Assembly (NCBI GenBank): GCA_017475045.1
Contig: JAFVGH010000003.1
Span: 1-35,152, forward strand
Direction of reading: 5' to 3'
Source of the DNA: Fibrobacter sp.
Lineage (GTDB): Bacteria > Fibrobacterota > Fibrobacteria > Fibrobacterales > Fibrobacteraceae
DNA length: 35,152 nt
Shown in pieces: positions 27,907 to 34,733 of the stretch. Below the pieces are notes generated by a model, which was not told where the DNA came from, ran no database searches, and saw only the letters and a list, made by a program, of their open reading frames with translations. The first letter of the stretch is position 1, and each line of letters starts with the position of its first letter. The position numbers were made by a program, and so were the translations under genes.

Positions 27907-28123
27907 GCTTTGACCTTCCTTTCCTGACCTTCAAAAATAAAGCATCAGCTGCCCCGCCATCCTACTGCTGATTCCCTTCGTTCCGAGGAAGGTCAAACCC
28001 GGAACGGACACCGTAAAATTGTGAACATAAAGAAAAGCCTACTTCCGGTATCCGGTTTCGGCTTCTGTCCCTTTGGGACAGTTTACATTATATCAATAAT
28101 TTAACTCCCGTGAACTCCCGTTT
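27907..28123. other. Non-coding stretch with hairpins between early genes and the ParB stump
   Basis: No convincing reading frame on either strand. It holds the hairpin at 28035-28064, a second hairpin immediately beside it (CTGTCCC 28065-28071 and GGGACAG 28075-28081 around three bases), and AT-rich sequence (28085-28105) after the stop of the 94-aa gene. Together with the stump and the cassette promoter this makes 357 bases without an intact gene (27767-28123). Confidence 0.6.
28028..28064 (-). terminator. Probable terminator of the early/replication operon
   Basis: AAGCC (28035-28039) pairs with GGCTT (28060-28064), with an inner CCGG (28045-28048) / CCGG (28052-28055). Reading leftward it is followed by TTTTCTTT. 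It would end transcription of the early genes before the ParB stump and cassette. Confidence 0.55.
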
Positions 28124-28408
28124 TTATATTTCCATCGCAATCTGCCCTGGTAACGGTCCATCGTCCACTTTACCCCTTTCAATCCTTTTTACGATCCGAA
28201 TTTCATCCTCCGGAAAAGGCTTATCAATCAGACCGCAGGCGGTATATCCGCATCGCCAGTCCGTTGCTTCGCTGTTGCTGTCCCCGTAAACAAGACACTT
28301 ATGATAAGTCCTGTCAAATACCTTTCTGCGGAAGTGAGGACAATTCTCGCATCGACCGGAGCCGTATCCGTAATACTTGTGCATGGCATCAATTTTTCTG
28401 ACGGTCAT
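28124..28408 (-). CDS. Cysteine-rich small phage protein, 94 aa
   Basis: The ATG at 28406-28408 overlaps the preceding TGA and has AAGGAGG seven bases upstream; an ATG two codons earlier is too close to that site. Contains CENCPHF, YHKC, WRCGYTACG, five cysteines and a His in the first 60 residues, so it probably binds zinc. The C-terminus is charged and ends DGPLPGQIAMEI; a similar LPGQI tail motif occurs in the 151-aa HTH protein at 33441. No function known. Confidence 0.7.
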   Translation of the reverse strand: MTVRKIDAMHKYYGYGSGRCENCPHFRRKVFDRTYHKCLVYGDSNSEATDWRCGYTACGLIDKPFPEDEIRIVKRIERGKVDDGPLPGQIAMEI

Positions 28409-28656
28409 TCGCATTCCTCCTTCAGTGGCTTTGGATACCACTCATACATCCATGCGTAGGCTTCATAATTGTCGTCATCGAGTAACGGTATGCCCCACGG
28501 GTTTGTTGTTCCTCTGTAATACCCGTAGATGATTCCACCCGCCACCCAATTTTCTCTGCTTCCATCTTTTGCCCTGCACGCCACCCATAATCGGCCTGCG
28601 TAATTTTCAGGTAATCCGTTTTTGGTGTAAGTCCAGTCTCCTACATTGCACTTCAT
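28405..28656 (-). CDS. DUF551-like phage protein, 83 aa
   Basis: ATG at 28654-28656 overlaps the stop of the DUF3850 gene (ATGA). Sequence GDWTYTKNGLPENYAGRLWVACR-KDGSRENW ... YEAYAWMYEWYPKP follows the outline of DUF551 proteins (W----LP-----VLV ... V-AW-P-P), common early genes in phages with no known role. Family call is tentative. The longer frame to 28713 lies within the upstream gene. Confidence 0.65.
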   Translation of the reverse strand: MKCNVGDWTYTKNGLPENYAGRLWVACRAKDGSRENWVAGGIIYGYYRGTTNPWGIPLLDDDNYEAYAWMYEWYPKPLKEECE

Positions 28657-28967
28657 TTTTTGTTTCTCCCGTCCAGAACAACTCTCGGTTGGCTCTTGTA
28701 CTGTTCTTCCCATAACCTCGGCTGAATTGCCAGTATGCAGTAACCCGGTATAAGTCCGTACTCCGGGCAGTCACGCAGAATATAGGTGATCTGCTTGAAC
28801 GTAATATTCCCGGTATATTTTTCCCCGTCCCATTCCCGGAGCTTTAACATATCGCCGACCTGATAATCTGAATCGTCTTTGCGAAGTTCAAATGTTTTTT
28901 TCCGGTGATGCACCGCCTTGAAATACTCTGGCAGTATCTTCTTTTCAATCGTTTTGCCGACCTTCAT
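28653..28967 (-). CDS. DUF3850 (ASCH/PUA-like) protein, 104 aa
   Basis: ILPEYFKAVHHRKKTFELRKDDSDYQVGDMLKLREWDGEKYTGNITFKQITYIL ... GYCILAI has every landmark of DUF3850, a PUA/ASCH-like beta barrel thought to bind RNA or modified bases. The length is normal apart from about 20 extra basic residues at the C-terminus. Early phage genes of this family are frequent in Firmicutes; the cellular role is not known. Confidence 0.88.
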   Translation of the reverse strand: MKVGKTIEKKILPEYFKAVHHRKKTFELRKDDSDYQVGDMLKLREWDGEKYTGNITFKQITYILRDCPEYGLIPGYCILAIQPRLWEEQYKSQPRVVLDGRNKK

Positions 28968-28970
28968 TTT

Positions 28971-29243
28971 TCATTCCTCCAATGCCGCCCTGATTTTTTC
29001 CTTCAACGCCCGGTTCTCGATGGACTTTGCCGCAGCCGCAATCGCTTCCTTCGCCAGCGCATCATAGTTATCTTTCAGCACCTCCCGGATAATCTTCCGA
29101 ACCTCAACGTGATAACGGTATGTTAACGATGTATCCCGGGATCCACGCAGTTCCTTGTACAGTTCCTGTGCAAGCTGGTTGCTTACAAGGTCTGTAACGT
29201 TCTTTTCGATTGCTTCGTTGTCGATTTCAATAGTGATTTTCAT
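28971..29243 (-). CDS. Hypothetical helical phage protein, 90 aa
   Basis: Begins MKITIEIDNEAIEKNV with a short beta strand, then nearly continuous helix rich in Ala, Glu, Lys and Arg (VRKIIREVLKDNYDALAKEA, ENRALKEKIRAALEE). Similar small proteins accompany DUF3850 and late-regulator genes in Clostridia phages. No domain name known to me. It starts 14 bases after the stop of the regulator gene. Confidence 0.7.
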   Translation of the reverse strand: MKITIEIDNEAIEKNVTDLVSNQLAQELYKELRGSRDTSLTYRYHVEVRKIIREVLKDNYDALAKEAIAAAAKSIENRALKEKIRAALEE

Positions 29244-29257
29244 TGTCAGCCCTCTTA

Positions 29258-29710
29258 TTATGCTCCTATCAATTTTTTCTCTTCTTCCAGCCAGTGGTTG
29301 ACTTCGATCAATGCCCTTCCATGCAGAACGAACACCCTCGTATCCGAATAACTCATATCAACGCAGATTTTATTAAACTCGTCCCCGTTGATATACCGCC
29401 TTGTCAGCACCTCTTTCTGCCGTTCGTCCTTCAGGCTGTCAATCGCAGCAAGGATTTCCCGCAAGGCCGTTTCCGCTTCAGCTTTGTATTTGTACAGGAT
29501 TTCGCAGGCATCCACCGCCGAGCAGACATCCCTTGCCATCGGGTCATGCTCTGCCGGAGAAGAAAGCACCTTGATTTCCTTCAGCGTAATGCACGTATTC
29601 GTGGCTCTTGCTAACGCTTCGTCTATTGCTCTTTGCAGAGCATCAACACGCCCGGAAAGGGCCTTGTAACGCCGCAGAAACACCTTTGCCGGGTTCTCCT
29701 GTCTGCTCAT
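29258..29710 (-). CDS. Sigma-like late transcription regulator (DUF1492/ArpU type), 150 aa
   Basis: The N-terminal two thirds are helical (KVFLRRYKALSGRVDALQRAIDEAL). The C-terminal part (KEVLTRRYINGDEFNKICVDMSYSDTRVFVLHGRALIEV) has the sigma70 region 4 helix-turn-helix outline of DUF1492/ArpU/RinA-like proteins, which turn on phage late genes. The position at the end of the early operon, before terminase, fits. Direct role inferred from family; no late promoter was identified. Confidence 0.8.
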   Translation of the reverse strand: MSRQENPAKVFLRRYKALSGRVDALQRAIDEALARATNTCITLKEIKVLSSPAEHDPMARDVCSAVDACEILYKYKAEAETALREILAAIDSLKDERQKEVLTRRYINGDEFNKICVDMSYSDTRVFVLHGRALIEVNHWLEEEKKLIGA

Positions 29711-29719
29711 GTTTTCACC

Positions 29720-30070
29720 TCACACAATAAACCGTTTTCCGCATTTGTTACACTGGCCCCAGGCTGTTTCCCATTCCAGCGTAACGTTATTTTTGATGTA
29801 ATGCGTTTCGACGGTGTTTTTGCCGCCGCATCCGTAAACGGTGCCATCAACCTCGTACTGAAGACAATCTTCGTACTCGACCTTTTCGCCTTCCCGGTCT
29901 GCCAGCCATTTCGTCATGCCTTCATCGACCTCGGCTCTTCTCCGGCATGAAACGCACTTATATTCGCCGGTCTTGAACTTGAGTACGGGAGCATCGCAAT
30001 CCGGGCAAACTGGCCGTTTGTAGCATTTGTCCGTCTTGTAATCGTAATCAAGACCCCATATTGCTTTCAT
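29720..30070 (-). CDS. Zinc-ribbon phage protein, 116 aa
   Basis: Starts MKAIWGLDYDYKTDKCYKRP. CPDC ... CVSC (residues 22-42) forms a rubredoxin-like zinc ribbon; a second pair, CNKCGKRF, is at the C-terminus, with a lone CGG between. It resembles small phage proteins that bind zinc and perhaps nucleic acid. Function unknown. It lies just upstream of the late regulator in the early operon. Confidence 0.7.
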   Translation of the reverse strand: MKAIWGLDYDYKTDKCYKRPVCPDCDAPVLKFKTGEYKCVSCRRRAEVDEGMTKWLADREGEKVEYEDCLQYEVDGTVYGCGGKNTVETHYIKNNVTLEWETAWGQCNKCGKRFIV

Positions 30071-30130
30071 GTTTCCTCCTTTGCCGGATGCCGGTCACTG
30101 CCGGTGCTTAATCCGGATCGCTCATCGCCT

Positions 30131-30559
30131 TTAGGTTATAGCCGCCCCTCTATAGTGGTAATCGCCATCCAACCGGGCTTGCGGATATAACCCGTTTGCA
30201 AACCCATGACGGATATTGTCACCATGCGAAAGCCATTCAAGATTGACCGCGCTGTTATCAAGCGGATTTCCATTTTTATGGTTTACCGTCATTCCTTCTT
30301 TGTACCCTTCGCACCATGTAAGCGCGATAAGCCTTGATACAAGGAATGTTTTATGTTCTTTGCCTTTCCACAGCTCAACGCGCATATCATATCGGCCTTT
30401 TTTGTTCCTGCTGATCTTCGGTTTCATTATCCGCTGCTTCCATACCCTGACAGGAAAACGTGCGCTTGATGTAGTTTTCCCTTCGGCTGTCCTGATCCTG
30501 CCGAGGTTTGATGCCTGGTAAAGCCCTTCATAACCTGGTATGTCTTTCCACTGTTCCAT
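30131..30559 (-). CDS. NUMOD4-HNH (homing-type) endonuclease, 142 aa
   Basis: ATG at 30557-30559 behind AGGAGG. Residues 2-25 are a NUMOD4 motif (EQWKDIPGYEGLYQASNLGRIR). The HNH core is in GYKEGMTVNHKNGNPLDNSAVNLEWLSHGDN, with the conserved V-H-NG---DN---NLEW pattern and the second histidine in the following helix. Such free-standing nucleases are selfish homing elements. It sits directly after ssb, separated by 41 bases from its stop. Confidence 0.9.
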   Translation of the reverse strand: MEQWKDIPGYEGLYQASNLGRIRTAEGKTTSSARFPVRVWKQRIMKPKISRNKKGRYDMRVELWKGKEHKTFLVSRLIALTWCEGYKEGMTVNHKNGNPLDNSAVNLEWLSHGDNIRHGFANGLYPQARLDGDYHYRGAAIT

Positions 30560-30599
30560 AATTCCTCCTGTGCCTTTTTGACCCGGGAAGGCTAACCCG

Positions 30600-30995
30600 T
30601 CATTCAAAAGGGAGTTCGTCCGTGTCTACCTGCTGGAACCCTGTCTGCTGGTCAACCTGCCGCTGCTGCGCCGGCTGGCCTTCGGTCCGGGGTGTCAGGA
30701 ACTCGACCTCGTCAGCCGTCACTTCCAGGCTTGCACCGTGCTTTCCGTTGCTTTCCCACGTACGGACTGATACCGGGCCGACAACAGAAACCTTCTTACC
30801 TTTGGAAAGGTACTTTGCACAGGTTTCCCCACGTTCACGCCATGCGGTCACGTTGAAATAATCGGCTTCTTGCTGGCCGTCCTTCGTTTTCTTCCGGTTC
30901 ACGGCTACGGTGAAGCTGCACACGCTAAACCCGGTTGCGGTTGTGCGAAGTTCAGGGTCTTTAGTCAGATTTCCGATGATATGTAGCGAGTTCAT
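30600..30995 (-). CDS. ssb: Single-stranded DNA-binding protein, 131 aa
   Basis: OB-fold SSB: MNSLHIIGNLTKDPELRTTATG, then FTVAVNR, DYFNVTAWRERGETCAKYLSKGKKVSVVGPVSVRTW and LEVTADEVEFL (residues 1-102), followed by a glutamine-rich linker and the acidic tip DELPFE that binds replication and recombination partners. Full length for a phage SSB. Its ATG overlaps the stop of a small cysteine-rich gene. Confidence 0.96.
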   Translation of the reverse strand: MNSLHIIGNLTKDPELRTTATGFSVCSFTVAVNRKKTKDGQQEADYFNVTAWRERGETCAKYLSKGKKVSVVGPVSVRTWESNGKHGASLEVTADEVEFLTPRTEGQPAQQRQVDQQTGFQQVDTDELPFE

Positions 30996-31150
30996 TCTTT
31001 TTCCTCCTTGTCATTCTTTTCCGTTCTTTCTTCCCATCCCCAGCAGTCTTTCTTCGGCCTTGACCTGATATAGCCGTAGTAGGTGCAATAACAGGAATCA
31101 TGATACTTGTCCTTTGCGTGTTTACAGTTCCGGCAATCGTTGTCAGGCAT
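30992..31150 (-). CDS. Small cysteine-rich phage protein, 52 aa
   Basis: ATG at 31148-31150 and TGA at 30992-30994, overlapping ssb by four bases. MPDNDCRNCKHAKDKYHDSC, then CTYYG and DCWGWEE: the C-x2-C-H ... C-x-C ... C-WE pattern is common in tiny phage proteins of this neighbourhood and probably binds zinc. Another frame over the same bases is open but has no such pattern. Function unknown. Confidence 0.7.
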   Translation of the reverse strand: MPDNDCRNCKHAKDKYHDSCYCTYYGYIRSRPKKDCWGWEERTEKNDKEEKE

Positions 31151-31403
31151 CCCATTCACCCCATTTCATCAGGATATCGGTCAACACATCGACCGTCCGC
31201 TTCACGCTTTCCTTGTCGCAGAAGTGAAGAACAGCGTTTACATTTTCCACATCCTCCCCGGCGAACCGTCCACCGCTTTCGATATCCCGGTTCAGCCAGA
31301 CGATATACAGGTCAACCCCGCCCTTCATCAGTTCCGACCGTCCAGCGCAGATACCCTTCCGCAACCCTTTGCCGATGATCACCGGCAAATCACATCTCCG
31401 CAT
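31143..31403 (-). CDS. Hypothetical phage protein, 86 aa
   Basis: The ATG at 31401-31403 with GGAGGAAG close upstream is preferred to an ATG seven codons earlier. MRRCDLPVIIGKGLRKGICAG ... VDLYIVWLNRDIESGGRF ... FCDKESVKRTVDVLTDILMKWGEWD suggests a small alpha/beta fold. It overlaps the genes on both sides. No family recognised. Confidence 0.65.
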   Translation of the reverse strand: MRRCDLPVIIGKGLRKGICAGRSELMKGGVDLYIVWLNRDIESGGRFAGEDVENVNAVLHFCDKESVKRTVDVLTDILMKWGEWDA

Positions 31404-31614
31404 CTTCTTCCTCCCAGTCTGCACAAAACCAGTCCGGATCTGTATCCATGGTCAGCACTTCACACTGAAAGTATTGGTTCCCGGATACCCGTCCTGTATA
31501 CGGCTTATAGTGTTTGCAATGCCGGCAGGTAACAAGCTCCATCTGCTTCAGTTCAATCGTTATCGCATCTTTCGTCATCGGGATAAAAACCCATCCGTCA
31601 GGAAGTTTTGCCAT
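31390..31614 (-). CDS. Small zinc-ribbon phage protein, 74 aa
   Basis: MAKLPDGWVFIPMTKD, then CRHCKHYKPYTG ... CEVLTM ... DWFCADWEEE. The C-x2-C ... C ... FC-DWE pattern is a common early phage zinc-binding type. Function unknown. A ribosome site (AAGAAAGGTC) precedes the start; the gene overlaps the next by 14 bases. Confidence 0.7.
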   Translation of the reverse strand: MAKLPDGWVFIPMTKDAITIELKQMELVTCRHCKHYKPYTGRVSGNQYFQCEVLTMDTDPDWFCADWEEEDAEM

Positions 31615-31638
31615 GCTATGACCTTCTTTCGCATTTAT

Positions 31639-31654
31639 CGCCGTTTTTACGGCG
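31639..31654. repeat. Perfect inverted repeat in the gap between two early genes
   Basis: CGCCGT (31639-31644) and ACGGCG (31649-31654) around TTTT. It lies in the 99-base gap 31615-31713. Neither strand has a clear T-run, so it is a weak terminator, an mRNA stabiliser or a binding site. Confidence 0.45.
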
Positions 31655-31713
31655 GTTTGTTATTGGCTGGATAAATACTCATCCTTAATACCGGACACAG
31701 GTAATTCGTGCGT

Positions 31714-32142
31714 TTACGCCGGAATAACACGCATCCTTGGATGAGGAACAGGAAGCTTTCCGAAATATTCCTGGATTTCCTCAACCTTTTGCCAGTCCTT
31801 TGCATCAAGATAATCGTTTGCAAATATCAGCCGCTTAACCTCGGTCGCCGCTTCCGTCCATTTATGCTTCTCTACTTCGTGCGTTTTCCAGATGCGCAGT
31901 TCTATGCCGGCGGGATGATAATCCGCAAAACCGCTCTGGCCATCAGGGAAGGTAATCGAGTTGCCACCGGTCCCGTATTCATCCTTCATGAATACCGCCA
32001 GTTCTTTGACTCCCAGGTTGCAGGATGCGCAGTAGATACGCACCCTGCCACCCTCAAAGCCTGATCCCCGTCTGATCTGCGCTGTGAAATGGCTTTCGAC
32101 AGGTTCTGCCAGCAGATCGAAGATTGAAATCTGTTCCATCAT
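31714..32142 (-). CDS. Conserved-type phage early protein, 142 aa
   Basis: The segment GVKELAVFMKDEYGTGGNSITFPDGQSGFADYHPAGIELR, with a later WTEAATEVKRLIFANDYL, matches a recurring unit in phage and mobile-element proteins (L--FLK-EYG-GG-S ... G----W--V---I--LI). In larger proteins that unit precedes methylase or helicase domains; here it stands alone. Its molecular role is unknown to me. The start is coupled to the replisome gene (overlap of four bases). Confidence 0.7.
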   Translation of the reverse strand: MMEQISIFDLLAEPVESHFTAQIRRGSGFEGGRVRIYCASCNLGVKELAVFMKDEYGTGGNSITFPDGQSGFADYHPAGIELRIWKTHEVEKHKWTEAATEVKRLIFANDYLDAKDWQKVEEIQEYFGKLPVPHPRMRVIPA

Positions 32143-32852
32143 CCGGCTTCACCTGCTTTCATGGCGGCGATTTCTCTTTCAAGGTCACCCATCATTTCAT
32201 CCTGTACCCCGGAATAATCCCGCTGCGGGAAGTCCTGGGCCGGGAGCACCTTCATCTGCGGTTTCTTTTTGCCAGTGCCCTTCAGCACGGCTTCCAGATA
32301 AGCAAGGGTCGGTGCTCCGTGGCTGGCGCATTCATTGAAACCGGCGAGCATCTTTTCCAGCCCGTGATCCGCATATAAGGCAATCAGCCGTGCCCGGACA
32401 GTATTGCTCATCTTGAAGCCGGCATCCTCTGCGGCAGTGATCACCAGGTCGTGGTCGTGCTGGATTTCTGCGGCTTCGTCATCGCCCATAAAAGAAGATG
32501 ATTCTTTTATGTTATTATTACATTCAGTTATATTATTATTATATTTGTCACGTCGGTTATCATCCGTTGACGGGCGTTGACGGGCGTTATCGTCCGTTGA
32601 CTCCTGTTTCAGACCTTTACGGCGGTTCTCGGATGCCTGCTTGCACTTTGCGCTGTAGGCTTTTTCCTGCTGATCAACATCGTCCCGGATAAAATCAAAG
32701 GCGAGCCCGACTTTTCCGTCAAGTTCCGTGATTTCTCCGGCTGCGTGATATTTCATCAACGCCCGGAACAGGGAACCGACCTCGTTATCGGTGAGTTTGG
32801 CCAGCTTCGGCAGGTACGCATCCTGACAGAAGAAACCTGACATCCTTGCCAT
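32139..32852 (-). CDS. DnaD-like replisome organiser (DUF6291 + DnaD C-terminal), 237 aa
   Basis: Probably loads the host helicase at the phage origin. Residues 1-75 (FFCQDAYLPKLAKLTDNEVGSLFRALMKYHAAGEITELDGKVGLAFDFIRDDVD) are a DUF6291-type N-terminal domain. Residues 76-125 are a disordered linker coded by short repeats (STDDN twice, NNNI twice). Residues 130-190 are DnaD-like (AAEDAGFKMSNTVRARLIALYADHGLEKMLAGFNECASHGAPTLAYLEAVLKG). A phage origin is often inside such a gene. It overlaps its neighbours by one and four bases. Confidence 0.82.
   Translation of the reverse strand: MARMSGFFCQDAYLPKLAKLTDNEVGSLFRALMKYHAAGEITELDGKVGLAFDFIRDDVDQQEKAYSAKCKQASENRRKGLKQESTDDNARQRPSTDDNRRDKYNNNITECNNNIKESSSFMGDDEAAEIQHDHDLVITAAEDAGFKMSNTVRARLIALYADHGLEKMLAGFNECASHGAPTLAYLEAVLKGTGKKKPQMKVLPAQDFPQRDYSGVQDEMMGDLEREIAAMKAGEAG
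32498..32598. repeat. Short repeats in the replisome gene linker
   Basis: Two AT-only tracts of TTATTATTA type (about 32505-32555) and direct repeats of GTTGACGGGCGTT / CCGTTGAC (about 32566-32600) encode the Asn-rich and STDDN linker repeats. AT-rich tracts next to iterated motifs inside a replication initiator gene are what phage origins look like, so this could be the origin. Confidence 0.45.
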
Positions 32853-33118
32853 TATGCCGCCGCCTTCCTGTAACGCATATACCGGACTTGCTTTCCGGAA
32901 AGGTTCGTTGCGCTTTCAAAAGCCTGGTCAAACTGGATACCCATCGCCTTCATTTCGCTGATCCGGGTTGACAGCTTCGTTATACCGAGATACCGGAACG
33001 CTTCCATCGTGGAGATACTGCCGACCTTATAGATTCGGACAAGAATGTCGAACTGCTGATCCGTCAGCTTTTCGACCTGTTCAGCGGTCAGGTTAAAATA
33101 ATTAATAATATCGTTCAT
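32852..33118 (-). CDS. Small helix-turn-helix phage protein (HTH_39-like), 88 aa
   Basis: Contains ISTMEAFRYLGITKLSTRISEMKAMG (residues 34-60), a winged-helix pattern in which LGI-KLS-RISE-K is characteristic of a small phage HTH family (PF14090 as I know it). The N-terminus LTAEQVEKLTDQQFDILVRIYK is helical. Possibly a regulator of early genes or an origin-binding partner of the replisome protein, whose start it overlaps by one base. Confidence 0.75.
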   Translation of the reverse strand: MNDIINYFNLTAEQVEKLTDQQFDILVRIYKVGSISTMEAFRYLGITKLSTRISEMKAMGIQFDQAFESATNLSGKQVRYMRYRKAAA

Positions 33119-33444
33119 GGCTCGTTCCCTCCAAACTCAATGCATTCAGGATCAGCATCCGGATCTTCTTCCCAGTTGTCGCAATAATCTGTCAGTTCAC
33201 GGTCATCGCAGTTCGGGTTGTAATAACTTTCATCGAGGTTATTCCAGTTCAGCGTACAGGCTTCGTGTTTCCAATCGAAGTTCATGCAGTTCCAGCAGCC
33301 GTCAGCAGGTTTTTCCTGCGGTTCCGGTTCGCCGTACTTGTCATGCATCCGGGCTTCATACTCGGAAAGGCAAACCGTGGGGTTATGGACATCGAAGTCG
33401 CTCATCGGCTCGTTGTCTTCATCGTTATAAATGTAGCTGGTCAC
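33115..33444 (-). CDS. Acidic cysteine-rich phage protein, 109 aa
   Basis: GTG start at 33442-33444 with AGGAGG seven bases upstream, overlapping the previous stop (GTGA). Extremely acidic, with about nine cysteines: CWNCMNFDWKHEACTLNWN ... NPNC--RELTDYCDNWEE. The C-W-C ... C ... C-NWE pattern repeats the zinc-binding style of other small genes here. Such acidity suggests DNA mimicry or metal binding, but neither can be shown. Confidence 0.65.
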   Translation of the reverse strand: MTSYIYNDEDNEPMSDFDVHNPTVCLSEYEARMHDKYGEPEPQEKPADGCWNCMNFDWKHEACTLNWNNLDESYYNPNCDDRELTDYCDNWEEDPDADPECIEFGGNEP

Positions 33445-33896
33445 TGTAATTCCTCCTTCGTGGAATTATCGAGGTATTTCGCCAGCATCTGAATCTGTGC
33501 AACTGCGGCAGAAAGCGTACCTGCAAGATCATTCAGCATATTCGCAACAGCAACGACCCGGACTTTATCCATAACATCGTTCATCGTGATCTGCCCGGGA
33601 AGCTGTTCTTCTTCCTTCGATTCGCCGAAGGTGTTAACCGGAACCCTTTCAATATCGAGCATGGCACAGTAATTGCTGATCGCTTTTTCGCAGAGCGGGT
33701 TGCAAGAGCAATAGTCCGTTCCGGTATGGATCGCCTTGATAGCCAGGATATACCTCTGCACCGTGCTTTGAGAAAGGTTCAGGTAGTCAGCGATCTTTTT
33801 CGTTGATAGGTTCAGCCCGTTCAGTTCGTCAATCTTTGCGATTGTGTCAGCAGTCATATACTTTTTGCCTTTGGTGGTTTTCTTCGGTGTACTCAT
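33441..33896 (-). CDS. Helix-turn-helix early protein, 151 aa
   Basis: ATG at 33894-33896 behind GGAGGAC (eight bases) is preferred to a start at 33923. Residues 15-55 form a resolvase/Sigma-r4-type helix-turn-helix (AKIDELNGLNLSTKKIADYLNLSQSTVQRYI). A short cysteine block CSCNPLC follows; the C-terminal 50 residues are a hydrophobic helix (ANMLNDLAGTLSAAVAQIQML) for oligomerisation. It may regulate early transcription. Family not known. Confidence 0.7.
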   Translation of the reverse strand: MSTPKKTTKGKKYMTADTIAKIDELNGLNLSTKKIADYLNLSQSTVQRYILAIKAIHTGTDYCSCNPLCEKAISNYCAMLDIERVPVNTFGESKEEEQLPGQITMNDVMDKVRVVAVANMLNDLAGTLSAAVAQIQMLAKYLDNSTKEELQ

Positions 33897-33900
33897 TTTG

Positions 33901-34227
33901 TCAGTCCTCCGTTTCATATTCATACTTAATCTTTACGTGTAGATAACTTTTACGAAATAGCCGCATCCATGTTTCGTGGTCATGCCTCGCTTCAAAAGCG
34001 ATCTGCGCCAGCCGCTTGATACCATCGGACTTTTCCCGGTTGTACTGCACACCATCCTTCCCTGTGTGATGCTCATGGCATAACCAAATCCATAATCCGT
34101 ACTGTTCAGCAAGCGGCCTGTTCGCAACGCCTGTCATACAATGGTGCCTTTCGAGGTTTACCCGGCTTCCGCAGAGATAGCACCGGGGTTCTCCGGGCTG
34201 GACGATGCTTTTGCTGGGCTTTGCCAC
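33901..34227 (-). CDS. HNH-like nuclease (recombination-type), 108 aa
   Basis: GTG start at 34225-34227 with AAAGGA about ten bases upstream. CYLCGSRVNLERHHCMTGVANR ... GLWIWLCHEHHTGKDGVQYN is a compact CxxC ... HH ... C--HH zinc/HNH unit; the C-terminal half is helical and basic (RHDHETWMRLFRKSYLHV). It resembles the C-terminal part of phage 'putative HNHc nuclease' recombination proteins. The first 70 bases lie inside the end of the NinB-like gene in another frame. Confidence 0.75.
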   Translation of the reverse strand: MAKPSKSIVQPGEPRCYLCGSRVNLERHHCMTGVANRPLAEQYGLWIWLCHEHHTGKDGVQYNREKSDGIKRLAQIAFEARHDHETWMRLFRKSYLHVKIKYEYETED

Positions 34228-34733
34228 TGGCGTTTCATCCTTTCCGTTTCTTCTGGGTATGTCGGGATTCCCAACCCTTCAGCTTCCTGCACCAGGGAAT
34301 CAATTAAGCGGCTCATTTGTTGGCTATCGTATACGGATGAACCATAATACAGGATCACGTTCGTGCAGCCGTCTATCCGGCTTTTAAGCGTGTCTGTCTG
34401 CCATCCGATGCCGTTCTTCTCCCAGCCCTCCCGGAGCCGGTCAACGGCCTTGTCCTGAACGCAAACCGTTGTGCTGACCCCGCCGATCTCCTTGATTGCG
34501 TGGCGGTAAACCTCCGACCTGCAGATTCCGGTTTTTTCGGCGATTTTATCAATGATCACCCAGCAATACGCATTCGCATCACGGCTTTTCGCTTTGCTGG
34601 CCTTCTTGATCTCGACCTTAACCGGCATTTCACGCAGTTCATCGAATATCTGTCCCGGGTTATCCCGGGTGGTGAACGACACCAGCCATTCACCACCGGA
34701 TAACGGGAGAGCTTCCTTCAGTTTGCCAATCAT
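34158..34733 (-). CDS. NinB/Orf-like recombination protein (N-terminal half of HNHc-type protein), 191 aa
   Basis: Probably a recombination mediator. Landmarks: KSRDANAYCWVIIDKIAEKTGICRSEVYRHAIKEIG (about residues 48-83) and YYGSSVYDSQQMSRLIDSLVQEAEGLGI (about 130-157), the pattern of NinB-like proteins in Gram-positive phages. In many relatives the same region is fused to an HNH domain; here the HNH unit is the next, overlapping gene. The last 22 codons (SPAKASSSPENPGAISAEAG) look like out-of-frame sequence forced by the overlap. Confidence 0.72.
   Translation of the reverse strand: MIGKLKEALPLSGGEWLVSFTTRDNPGQIFDELREMPVKVEIKKASKAKSRDANAYCWVIIDKIAEKTGICRSEVYRHAIKEIGGVSTTVCVQDKAVDRLREGWEKNGIGWQTDTLKSRIDGCTNVILYYGSSVYDSQQMSRLIDSLVQEAEGLGIPTYPEETERMKRQWQSPAKASSSPENPGAISAEAG

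Noticed and set aside
30961..31155. 64-codon minus-strand frame over the start of ssb
   Set aside because: The 52-aa cysteine-rich frame in another phase has the coupled stop/start with ssb and a zinc-binding pattern; this frame has no ribosome site and odd basic composition.
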